A DNA stretch of 64,000 bases from Buddleja alternifolia. Lineage: Eukaryota > Streptophyta > Magnoliopsida > Lamiales > Scrophulariaceae. The notes under the pieces are model-generated. The model searched no databases, was not told the DNA's origin, and was given only the letters and a program-made list of their open reading frames with translations. Below, piece by piece: positions 1 to 10,993 of this stretch. The first letter of the stretch is position 1. Each line of letters begins with the position of its first letter. The stretch is taken from the NCBI GenBank assembly GCA_019426215.1, contig CM033391.1:21844949-21908948 (forward strand). The letters are read 5' to 3'. A program made the translations under genes and the position numbers.

Positions 1-1245
1 CTTTTGACCTGAGGAATCGAGTTGGAGATATACCTGTGACGTTAGGTTTGTCATTAGAGTAGTTAGGCCCAATTCACCTGTTGGTAAGCCGAACCTCGAA
101 CTGCGACCTAATGAGCAAGTAGTAGTCTCAACTGATATCCAAGGTGAGAATCGTTCCCTCGTAAGTGAACGAGTATCCTATGCTTTTATAAGTAAGATCG
201 AAAATCTTTGGGCAAAGCGTATGAGCTTTTGAGTTAGACTCAAATAGGAAAGCTCGTTGATCTTAACTTATTATGAATATAGTATAGAGTCGAGTCCATG
301 ATTTTGACATTATCCATGACTCTTACCTGGCCATGATATGGAATCGAAGAGTTTATATTCGCACGAAGTTTATAACAGGAAATGTTTAAAGGATGATCTA
401 ATTATTCATCTTATTTGGGCTACGATGTGAGCCACATGACTGGTTAGGTGTTACCCACATCTCTTAGATTCCTCCCATTGTCAAATATAGTCAAACCTAA
501 AGAGTCACGTTTAAAAAGAAAAATTAAACGGAATTAGTGGAGTATTTCTTGTAGTAATGTTTTAAGTATTGGATACTTAAATTATTTATTGGATAAATAA
601 TAAATAAATAAATAAATAAATGGAATTAATTATTTGATGTAATAATTTAATTCATTTATGAGTTTGATTAGTTAACCATTTCTTAATGAAATAAAATTAA
701 TTAATTATCCAACTAATTATTTAATGATTAATTAATTGGATTACATTAATTAATTAAATATAAGATTGGATTAGACTCAAATTGGTGCACCATATGCGTG
801 TGGGTCGGCCATTATAGGCGCCCAACATGGGCTTTTGAAGCCAAAGGTTTTGACTTAAGTAATATAAATATATCACTTAACTAAACCTAGTCTAAGATAA
901 CATACATTCTACAACTTGAGCTACAAGAAAAAGAAAAACTCTCCCTCCCTGTCTCTCATAGCCGTCGTTGTAGGGATAAGGAAGAAGGAGATTTTTCGAT
1001 CAGTTTTTCAACGAGATTATTTAGAGGCAGTGCTCGTGCGTTGCTTGGATCAAGAATCAAATTGTTGGATTTCTACACTAGTGATTGGAGGAGCTTGATT
1101 TCACAAAGGAAGTTTGATCTCTCCAAGCACTTCGCTACAATGGGTAAAGTAGTAAAATCCTTCTTTTACAGACGCATGTTAATCCTCGATTGATCCTGTT
1201 TTTGGGAAAAATTGAAATTTTTATGTTATACCGTTTCCGTTGGTA
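1..1245 (+). mobile_element. Ty1/copia-type LTR, 3' part (5' end outside window)
   Basis: Positions from about 5 to 1240 align by eye with the 3' two-thirds of the solo LTR at 7566-9185. Shared blocks include a run around GTCATTAGAGTAGTTAG (49 and 8072) and a run around GGTGTTACCCACATC. At 1239-1250 a sequence reading TTGGTATCAGAAC resembles the initiator tRNA-Met primer-binding site typical of plant copia elements, with a changed end. No protein-coding region is visible. This is LTR plus primer site of a decayed or non-autonomous element. Confidence 0.6.
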
Positions 1246-1829
1246 TCAGAACCAAATTGTGGGGTTCAATATGTAGTAATTTATGTATAAATATGTTGTT
1301 GAAGCATGATTTACAGTTTTTTCGCGATGCATGATTAGATATGTAGATTTCATGATTTTATGTTATTGAGGATTTTATTATTTATTTTATTCATTAGGAA
1401 CTAATAAAATTGAATTTATGTAATTTTAATGTGATAAAATCTCAAAATAAAATAGGATGAAAACCTGTGGGGTTTTGAGAAAATCCCGCCGATAGTGGCT
1501 GTCTGCGTTCAGCATGCGAACAGCGCTAGGCTTGTTGTGCAGCGGGCCAATCTTGATCCGACCCGAGTCGACCCATGGGTGACCCGGGTGTTGGAATAAT
1601 GATATGATTTAACGGAATATATATATATATATATATATATAGTGTTTTGCTTTGTCAACCTTAGACTAGATTTGATTTTCTTTAGATGACACATTGCACA
1701 TAGTCAAAGGTAGAGGAGCAGAGTGGATTTTCATTCTGAGACACATGAGGGATATTTTTGGGATTTTTTGACTTAGATTTTTCATAATGTTTCGAGTTGA
1801 ATAATGCATTTAAATGAATTCTAAAGAAC
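1246..1829 (+). mobile_element. Leader-like sequence after the copia LTR
   Basis: Non-coding sequence immediately downstream of the primer-site-like motif, with a short GC-rich patch at about 1485-1590 (rich in GACCCGGGT-type words) of the kind seen in copia leaders. No gag frame can be read. The right boundary with the gypsy-like sequence is not sharp and is an estimate. Confidence 0.35.
1617..1641. repeat. (AT)n microsatellite
   Basis: Uninterrupted AT dinucleotide run of about 12 units. Confidence 0.9.
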
Positions 1830-2475
1830 ATTGAATAATCTGATTGGTAACTGTGTTAGTCAGGCTGATGGTACTGGAGGTGACAAGCAACATCACCTAC
1901 ACATTGTATTTATCATGCTAATTTGAGCTTGACTCAAGCCATTGAATCAGGACAAAAAATCTCAAGTTGCAATAATTAATGGCTATGAAGTTTTCTATGA
2001 TTCTTATTATATTGTGATTGATCGAGTGTTGATAGATATGGAAAGTATGTCCAATAGTGTAGTAAGGATGCCACTCAACTATAATACCTTAGAGTTATAA
2101 TTACTACACCCTTTGCAAATCTTTTTTACTCTAGGTGTTTATATGAGCAATATTTAATATATATGTTATAATTGTGAGCTTAAAAGTGATGATTTTATCC
2201 CGTTGTTTCTTGTTGATTATTTTGAGTTGTATTGATTTGGTAAGGCTAAATTCTTGAATTTGTGGGTATATCGTATGCGAACCCTTGCAGGACGAAACTC
2301 GTCCTCTTTGGGTAACTTTGAGGTTTAAAGGCTTGTAGCACACACTAAGTGCAATCGTTAACTCAACAAAGTGAATTGTTTTGTTTTGTTTTTGTTTTTC
2401 TCTAGATTGATGTTTTGATATCCTATGTTTATGCATTTTCATTGCTCGAGAGCGATCAATATATAAGTTTGGGGG
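1830..2475 (+). mobile_element. Gypsy-type 3' non-coding region ending in a polypurine tract
   Basis: The stretch 2260-2375 (AACCCTTGCAGGACGAAACT, then a GCTTGTAGCACAC-type block) has a clear relative at 7465-7560. Both lead to a TCGAG-containing block and a G-rich tract directly before an LTR-like start. Here the tract is AGTTTGGGGG at 2466-2475, followed by TGTTGATAAG. This is the usual 3' end layout of plant gypsy elements. No coding capacity survives. Confidence 0.5.
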
Positions 2476-5400
2476 TGTTGATAAGTCATAAAATTACGTA
2501 TTTTCGAGCCCGATATTCATGTGATTTAGATTGGTTTATGCATGATTTTATGCCACATACGCCTTTAAAGTGTTTGTTAAGTGAGTACATGGTGTAAATC
2601 ATTGCAATTGAGGAAAAAGGGCAAAAACGTAGAAATTTAGAATCTGTCTCAATGTTCGAACGTGGGATCCAGCAACATTCAAGCATCCAGCAGTCAACAT
2701 CTCGGTTAAACAACTTAGCCACGTCATCACATTCGAACGTCGGGGTCAGCAACAACAGTTTTGAAAATTTCCAATTCTAATTCAAGTTGGAGTCTTCCAT
2801 TCCTTTCATATATATATCAGATCAGTTCTCATGCTTAGGGCTCAACTTTTTACACATATTTACATACTTTTGGAGAGCAAGAAGGAGGGAACAATTAGAA
2901 GAAGATCCATCACTCATAAGGAGTTTTCATAGTTTAGATTTACCTTTGTTTATGAACATTCGTACTTTGATTAGTTATTTTCTAATGAATATGAGAGCTA
3001 AATTTGTATACTAAGGGCATGCTTAGGCCGAATTATGAGATTTGATATATAAAGTTATGTTTTTCGTATTAATTCAATTGTTGTTTTGTGTCTTGGTCTT
3101 ATGTTTAATGCTTATGTATGTTTGGCCAGCATATGTATGATTAATTGCCTAACTTAGTCATTCGAAAGGAGATAAGTTAGGGTTCAATAGAATCATCACA
3201 TAACCCGTAAATAGGAGTTGCCCTAGAGATAGTTAAAGACTCTCGGGTCCAGTTAGCCAATTTTTTCGGGGAAATTTTAAATCTTTAATGCATGTTTGTT
3301 AATTAGACTTTCAGATAGAGATATTTTGACATCCCTTAATTAAGTATAGGATTGTTGTGATACCCGCTTTTTTTTAATGATAAAATACTAATTTGATGAC
3401 TAGTACTATACTCTATTGGAAATTACTTGATCTATATTAGTTTTATAACTAATATGTCAAGATATTATATTAAACAAGTAGATTGAAATTATTTTACTAG
3501 ATAATATCTATTAGGGGTTTGAATGCAAATATAATTGCATTAGGGATCATTTAAAAAGAGGAAAGAAGAAGTATTTGCATATTAGTCCTTGTTGCAACTC
3601 TATATATACCCCTATATATCCATCCTTTTCCTTACAACATCAAGAGGCAATGAAGAGGGGAAATATCAGCATTTTCACACAACATTTTCAGCACTGGCAA
3701 TGTTTGTATTTTCAAGTTTTGAGGGATGAAATATTGTCCAAATTCAGTGTTCTTTAGCTCAAATTCTTCACAAGACAATGAGGAATGACACTATGGAATC
3801 CGATTTTTCTTATCTGCTACCGAAAGTTTCAGAATCGCCCACACCGTGCGCTAGGCTGTTCAGATTTTAGTTTCCAGAAATATATTCTATTTTCATTTGT
3901 GAAGAAATAGACCTTCCAATGGCATGCTCAGAGATGCAAGACCAACCCTGGAAAGCTCATTCAGTGTAGATATAATTACTGGTAAGTTTTGTTAGAAATC
4001 GTTTAGAAAATATTTCAGTATTCTCAGTCAAATCATCACTGCCAGTAATCTCTATTGAATCCAGAATCTGTGTTTCATATTCAATTGCCCAAAAACCCCT
4101 TTTTCTATGCTCTGATTATACATGAAAAACTATATTTAGAATCCTTATTTAGTTTAGATATGTAGAATGGTAAAGTTTATTGAAAATTGATGAGGAAATA
4201 GTCTAGAAATGGCCATCAAAGCACCTAGGCGAGTACACTGTTTTGATTTCCAGAAACTATCATTCATATTTCTTTGTTTTGAAATACCACTTATTTTGGT
4301 TCTATGGTAAATTCGAGATAACCACTAGAGAGATCTTTGAATTTAGATGTTGTTAGTGGTAAGAGTTTCCAAAATCCTTGGTCTAATGTGAATGGAAAGT
4401 TGATTTGTCTACAAGGTGGCATGACGTGTCTAAATCTGGCAATTTCGGAACGTTGAGTTTGAAAGAATGATTTATCCTTTTCAGTCAAGTTCTTGAGATG
4501 AAATTTAGATTGTAAGAAAGCTTAGTTAGTTGAGGATCTCGGGATATTAATTTTAGTTATTGATTGGATTGTTAAAGGGACGAACAAAGGATAATGGCGG
4601 AGGCACGCGACAATTAAAGGAGGCACACAGTGAAGCGATTTGGTTTAATCTTGTTCACGAATGAACAATGGAGGTTTTCAGCTTCTTGGATCTGAGCTAT
4701 ACATAGTATTGAAGCTGGATAAGTGTTGGGTAAGTTGTCTTAGCATTAACCTTTGGTTATTTACAATTAAGTGTGTATCATATTGGGAATTAGAATTCAG
4801 ATAACTTGATTATGTAAGTGTAGTAGTGATTACGTTCTTATTTGGAATAGGTTCGTTCTCAACAACACTATTTGAGGAAACACAAATTGACAAGTTGGTA
4901 GATTTGGAGATTCGCTCAATGACGATTCTGAGTAGCTCGGAAGTGTACTGTGAGTTGTCTCGCAAAACTATATTTTTATGTCTTTCAAAACTGGAAGGAA
5001 GTTTTACTATGTCCTATATATTTATATGCAATTTATCATGATTTTACCATTATCAAATAAATGAATTTCAATGTTTTTCAAATAACATCAAAAGTATTTT
5101 TCTAAACCATTGCATTGTACATTTTTCCAAAGTCATGAATCGTTTTAAATGCATATTTTGGAGAAAATGATTTCCAAGAAAGTATATCTTCAACACACGT
5201 TTGACACTTATTCACTAAAATTGACTGATTATTGTATCATGAGCCAAAAGGCCATTATTGCATCAAATGTGAAATTATGTGATTGCATATTGTATATGGT
5301 TGAGTGTCGGGCGGGATAGGGCTAGGGTTCGGCTGGACAGGCATGGGTCTGAGGTCTTAAAACGGTTCCCGCTATCCACGGCCAAATCCCAACAGCCAAA

Positions 5401-6463
5401 GACGGAGTGTTCTGAGGGTGAGTGGGTCGTAGGAATTGAATTGTGGCATTCCCGGGATATGACCAAACGGGCTTCGCGAGCCTAAGTGGGGAGGCATAAG
5501 GTGATGGCTTTTAAGCCGATTGTTCAGGGGTGACAAGGAAGAAGCAGCGGGACCCAAAGTGCTATGAGCAAAGTCATCGTACGCGATGCTACTGCTAACA
5601 TGGCTCCCTACTGCTTAAATGTGAAATGTAAAGTTTACTGTAACTGCCTATTGATTGAATGCATATACTAAGTGTTTATACTAAAGTTTTGGTGTCAAAT
5701 CACCTATTGCTTAACTGCTATCATGAACGCAAATTTCATTTTAACTATTTCAATGATTTTTTGAAAAATAAAAACTATCATTGATTTCACCTCATCAACT
5801 TATGATTTTGGGTCTAAAAACTTTTTTAAGCACCTTTCACACAAACACTGGCGCTCACCAAACCTTTGCTTACGTATTTCACTTTCTTCCTTCCAGTTAG
5901 AGATGAGTTGGGCAATGAGATTGGCTTGGATGATATGAGTGTAGACATGGACAATCCTAGAGGTGAGTATTGCAGATTGAGCCATGAATAGTAAGTTACT
6001 TAATATGTTTTGTTGACGTTAGGGCCGTGACCCTACTAGATTAATTGTCGAAGTGTGTCAAATTTTGGATTGGACTACTTAATTTAAAGGTTCACGCTTT
6101 TAGTTTAGGCCCCTTTCAGGGCTCAAAATTGGGGGCGTGACAATTGTTATCACGAGACATCGGTTAATAATCAATTAAAGAATCTTCCACCTGAGCAACA
6201 ATAGTCTAATAATACGATTAATGCCTCTATATTGATAATTGAGTAATTTGTGTTGACGCGTGTGTCTTAGTTTCTTTTTCTCATCTGATTATTGTCAATT
6301 TGCCCATCCATTTTTTTTAGCTTAATTACAATTATTTGTTTTAGTTTAATATTGCTTGTTTTGAAATCGAAAATTCTAAAATACGAGTCTCTGTGAGATC
6401 GACAATACGTACTTAAAATCCACTTTTATTACTTGCACGATGAGCCCTCTTGCTGTACAAACA
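2476..6463 (+). mobile_element. Gypsy-type 3' LTR, interrupted by a solo LTR
   Basis: Starts TGTTGATAAG directly after a polypurine tract and runs to 3355, then resumes at 6143 and continues to about 6463 (ends near ACAAACA). The interruption is the 2.8-kb element at 3356-6142. No open frame of interest is present. The 3' boundary is approximate. Confidence 0.5.
3356..6142 (+). mobile_element. Solo LTR (large, gypsy/chromovirus-like) with 5-bp TSD
   Basis: Begins TGTGATACCCGC and ends GGGGGCGTGACA, so it has TG...CA ends. It is flanked by a perfect 5-bp direct repeat ATTGT at 3351-3355 and 6143-6147. No internal genes are visible. The terminal GGGGCGTGACA resembles the LTR ends of Tekay/Del-type chromoviruses (established family feature). 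A solo LTR formed by LTR-LTR recombination is the simplest reading. It sits inside an older gypsy LTR. Confidence 0.75.
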
Positions 6464-6910
6464 CGTTGGGTTTTCCCATGTCAATGGCCTTAAGATTTTG
6501 TATTTAGTTTAAATACATGTGACTTAAGACTTTGACGTAAGTCATTCTAAGCCAACACTATAGAAGAAAAGAAAACTCCATCCTTTCTCCATATACTAGA
6601 TGTTGCCTACCTAGGGAAAAAGAGAGAATTTTTTTGTTGTATTCTGCGTGATAATTTAGAGATGGCGTATATTCGTTGTTCGGATCAGACTTCAAACAAT
6701 CAATCTAAGATTCGAGAAGGCTGAATATTCTAAGGAGCAGTGTAGATAGCTCTCCGTTCGAGTCAGAAAATTTCGAAGAGCCGCGATCTCCAACCACTTC
6801 GTTACAAAGCGTAAGTTTTTATGCTTTATCGACTTAAATATGCAAATCGAGATGATCTCTATGGGAAATTCTTTTTCTCTGTGTTTTTATATCGTTTCAC
6901 CACATTTTAC
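6464..6910 (+). mobile_element. Copia LTR 3' fragment
   Basis: Resembles the 3' third of the LTRs at 1-1245 and 7566-9185: an A-rich leader-like block, a GATTTAGAGAnGG-type core (near 6652, compare 9010 and 1017), then a motif around CCACTTCGTTACA and a T-rich end. The 5' portion is missing, probably lost at the boundary with the gypsy LTR. Non-coding. Confidence 0.45.
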
Positions 6911-9262
6911 ACACTACACATAGGGTCTAGCTAAGGGGATTGATTGGTGAAATAAAAGCATTTGCAAATTTTTACTTATAAGTAATGAAATTGTGATGAA
7001 ACGACAAGAAGTATAATGCTTAAGTGGACATAAATTGAATAAACGGCTCAGTTTTATTTTATGGCCTTTTTTTCACTCGAATAATTAAGTTTGTTGGGGT
7101 TTCTTTACACCTAATACCTTAAGATCGTCCGGTTTGAGAGTCATTGACCTAAAACTCGTTACATGAGTGCTATAGAAAGTCTAATAAAATGGCACTTTGC
7201 ACATGCTAATAATTTTTGAATGAATGAAGGTGAATAAGGATGAAGTGTGAAAAATGTTCTTTTTGCTTGAAATTGCTGAAATATCACCTAGCTAGAATTC
7301 ATCTTTTCATGAATGGATGCATATCTAATTAAAATTAGTGTGATGACTCGAGTGAAAATGCATGTTGTGGAAAATAGTGAATCATGTGTTATATTGGTTT
7401 ATGTTTGATAATTGCGGGATGATTAAATGTTGTGACTTGTTGCTGAATTAATAATATTCTCTGCAAACCCTCACGAGACAAACTCGTCCACTAGGGGGTA
7501 ACCTAGGGGTTTAACGGCTTGTTGCACATGCTAAGTGCAATTGTGTTCCCTAAGAAAGTGATATTTGTTAGTGTTATGCCCTCAAATGCCATAGAGGATA
7601 GAATTATAGGGCATTAATTTGTAATTAAACAATTCATTTTAATAAAAGGCGTTTTATGTTGTTTCTTATAGGCATTTTAAGGTTTTATAAACAACGTTTA
7701 GTCCTTGATACTAAGGCAAATCTTCTACTCCCTATGGGTTAGGGAAAATGACACTAGAAGAGTTCGATCCTTAATATCTAAATTGGTTTGCAAGTCGAAG
7801 AGAGTATTGACTGGACATCGATACTGGATAGAAACTTATATGACAGAAGTTTTGACAAAGGAAGTGTCAGGCGAACACTATGGGTAAGTTATGGGAACTT
7901 GTGTCATAGACACATCAGTGGGAGTGATAATGAGTTCGAACATGACTCGCATCAGTTCTGGCACATGGGTTTCACTCTATGACAGTTAATGACAGAACTG
8001 ATAAGTTGTGATAGGTATGCGTGAACCTTAGACTTGAGTAACCACATTGGAGATGTGCTTGTGACATCAACTCTGTCATTAGAGTAGTTAGATCCAATTC
8101 ACCAGTTGGTGGGGTTGATCTCGAAGTACTGCTTGATGGGCAAGTAGTAGTCATAACTGATTAGAAAAATGGTATTTATTCTCTCATAAGTGAATGAGCA
8201 AATATGCTATGCCATCATGAATGAGTGAGGTCAAAACTCTTTAACCAAAACATTGGAGATGCTTATGTTGGACATAAGAGTATACTCATTAACCTCGACT
8301 CATTATAATCTATGCATATGGTCAAGTATAGTGAGTTTGACTACACCGTGACTCTCACTTGACTGGGTATAAGAATAAAGGGTTTATACTCGTACAGTAT
8401 TCACAGCGTGAAAGGTTTGGAATGATTATATTCATTCATTCTCAATTGGGTTACGATGTGGGCCACGAGACTGGCTAGGTGTTACCCACATCCTTATAGT
8501 TTTCTCCCATTTGCCTTTTGAGACAAGCTTAAAGGAATCACAAAGGAAAAATAATGGTTTAAGACTTGAGAGGTTTTTCGGTATTTGATACCGTAATTAA
8601 TTAATTGGTAATTAGATGATCTTATTAAGTAACTATGCTAATGTGTTAATTAATTTCTTTGGAAAATTAATTATACAATTAACATGAATTAATTAGTTAT
8701 TTAATTATTTATTTATTGAATAAATAATATTAATTCAATAATTAATTAAAATAAATTTAGCAAGTGGACTAGCCCCAAAGGGCCTTGTACACGCCTAAGT
8801 AAGCGTCCATTATGGACGCCTAGGGCTTGGTTTTGTGGGCTTAATTAATTCCCTTGTATAGTATATATATTACTTGGTGGAATTAATTAAATCCTAGCCT
8901 CACAATTTACTTTCTCTCCAAGTCAAGAACTCCCACCTCTCTCTCTCTCTCTCTAGCCGTCCACCAAGGAGAAAAAGAAGAGATTTTTTGCTTTAAATTT
9001 CGGTGTGGTGATTTAGAGACAGTGGTCGATTCGCTGCTTGGGATAGGAAGCTTGAAGCTGGTTCAAAAATTTGAAAAACTCAAAAAAGGTACAGATTTTC
9101 TTCCATGGCTTGAATATGTAAAATTGGAGATGAAACCACCTTGGAAATTTCTTTTCCGCTGCGTTTTTGCCGTCAAAATCCAACAGTATTATCTTGTTGT
9201 GTTTTCTTTGTTTTGTTTTGTTGAGATTTACTCGAGGACAAGTAAAGGTTAAGTGTGGGATA
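6911..9262 (+). mobile_element. Second gypsy 3' non-coding region, split by a solo copia LTR
   Basis: 6911-7565 and 9186-9262 together parallel 1830-2475: an AACCCTCACGAGACAAACTC block, a GCTTGTTGCACATGCTAAGT block, then a TCGAGGACAAG block and a short purine tract (GTGTGGGA) at about 9255-9262. The two halves are separated by the solo LTR at 7566-9185. Non-coding and decayed. Confidence 0.5.
7566..9185 (+). mobile_element. Copia-type solo LTR with near-perfect TSD
   Basis: Starts TGTTAGTGTTATGCC and ends CAAAATCCAACA (TG...CA). It is flanked by ATATT (7561-7565) and GTATT (9186-9190), a 4/5 match that suggests a slightly decayed 5-bp TSD. It aligns with the partial LTR at 1-1245. A (CT)n run lies at 8936-8954. 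No internal region or primer site follows, so this is a solo LTR. Confidence 0.65.
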
Positions 9263-10300
9263 TTTATTAGGTTTCTTATTTAACATATTTTTTAATAGTC
9301 TTACCATGCTTTTATCTTTGTTTTGTGCCTTATAGTTAATCATTTTCTTTGTTTTTAGCATAATTTGCATATCTTGGTTTCTAAGGCCGTTTCAATTTCT
9401 TTTGTAGGCAAATAACAAGTAATTTAATGAGTAAAAGGGAGTTTCATACAAGAGCAATGAAGGCCAACCAAGAAACTTTCAAGAAATGCAAGAGAGAGAC
9501 TATACAAGAGAGTTTGTTGAAGAAAAGTTAAAAGAAAAAATCCTGCACAACAAGTTTTGCACAACTGTGCAGCTTTATGCACAAATATCTGCACAACTGT
9601 GCAGTCGCAGGTTTAACAATGTTGATGGGGCTCGTTTTTATGTTTTGGATGGGCCTAAGTTGTAACTAAGACTCCATGTAAGTTAAGAAACCTAACAAAA
9701 CATTTTTTAAGCTAAGTGAGAGATTAGAGAGGTTATTTGTGAGTTAGAAGACGTGGAAGAAAGAAAGAAAGAAAAGTTACCTTGAAGATAGGAAGAGGAT
9801 TTTCTTGATTCCTTGCCAATCAAGATAGGATAATTATTGGGTTTTTCATCTATTTATCTTCTCGAGTTGTATTTTTTATATTCCTCCATTGTTGAACATG
9901 AGCATTTATACTTTAATCCAAATTTTTTCTTCTTTTTCTTTGATCATGATAGCCAATTTATTTTTTAGGGTTTAAGATGTAGTCTTGTGTGTTTATTTGG
10001 ATTATTAATAATTGATGGTTTTGTTCTTGCTTTGTTTATCGATTAATGAGTGTTTAATGCTTGTAGTTGCTTGATTTAAGATAATTCAAGAAGTATCGAG
10101 AGGTGAATTATAATTACCGGTGCAGATTTGATAGACATGTTAAAATTATTTAATAGGGATATTAGTAATTTTGCGTGGACTAGTTAAACAATATTCATAG
10201 AATTTAAAGTATTTGATTGATATGTGGGGAGAATATTTATGTAAATAAGTAAGGAAAATTGAGTCATGACAACTCATAAATCCATATAAATACCAATAAA
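9263..10300 (+). mobile_element. Gypsy-type 3' LTR-like sequence
   Basis: AT-rich sequence immediately after a purine tract. It contains a direct repeat of GCACAACTGTGCAG (about 9557 and 9592) and a TATTTATCTTCTCGAG-type block common in gypsy LTRs. No coding region is present. The 3' boundary is unclear: sequence from about 10305 looks different and may be host DNA. Confidence 0.4.
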
Positions 10301-10394
10301 CCAAACAGGCGCGCTTTGCTTTGCTTTGTGTTTTACAAGTCACTGCCCTGGCCTTTCCAAGTTTACCCCCTACCAATCCAATCCAATCCAGTCC
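10301..10394. other. Probable host sequence left of the MULE block, with the left TSD
   Basis: A pyrimidine-rich stretch containing three AATCC units ends in ATCCAGTCC at 10386-10394. The same 9-mer occurs at 50271-50279, directly outside the right end of the second MULE copy. Nine base pairs is the normal Mutator-superfamily TSD length. This short stretch is probably the original upstream region of the AMSH gene that now starts at 59861 (inference). Confidence 0.6.
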
Positions 10395-10449
10395 GGGAAA
10401 TTAGCAATTTTAGACCCCAATTGCATGTGTGTTGCAATATTAGACCCTT
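10395..10449 (+). repeat. Left TIR, MULE copy 1
   Basis: Begins GGGAAATTAGCAATTTTAG and includes AATTGCATGTGTG and ATTAGACCC. It pairs with the inverted sequence at 23930-23982. Confidence 0.85.
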
Positions 10450-10993
10450 ATGTTTGGGATTTTCTTTATTTTATTTTTTTAATAGTGAGAATGCTATTTT
10501 GGTGTGAAGTGCCCAGAATACCCTCCAGTAAAAATCCCCCCCAATTGAAGAAACGTTGAAGCGTTTCTTGTTTGCCTTTTTATTTTTTTTTCTTTTTGAT
10601 TTAATGTATTATCTAATTACATTTAAGCCCTTTGAGCCAAAATAATTGTAAAAGTGTGTGACAACTTTAGAAAGCGTACTTCTGAAAACCTTCCAATTTA
10701 ACATTTGGCTGGGAAGTTGAAAGTCTGAACGGGCAAAAATCAAGGGGGGAGAGACGAGAAGGGGAAAAAGCACAAGAACCATACCGGCCGATATTTATAC
10801 AGTATATCAGAGGAAAGAAGCCAAGTAAATCTTGTATAATTGTTCATAAACATCCTCCTCCCACCTCTTCTTCATTTCCCCAAGGTAATTTGAATTTTGA
10901 AGCCAGATTCGCAATTCTAGGGTTTTTGTGAAACTATTTTAATTTTGTAATTTTGATTGTTAAACCATTATTGATTAGTCCCATTATCGATCA

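Noticed and set aside
1239..1260. Full primer site of an active copia element
   Set aside because: The motif deviates at its end and no gag or pol follows.
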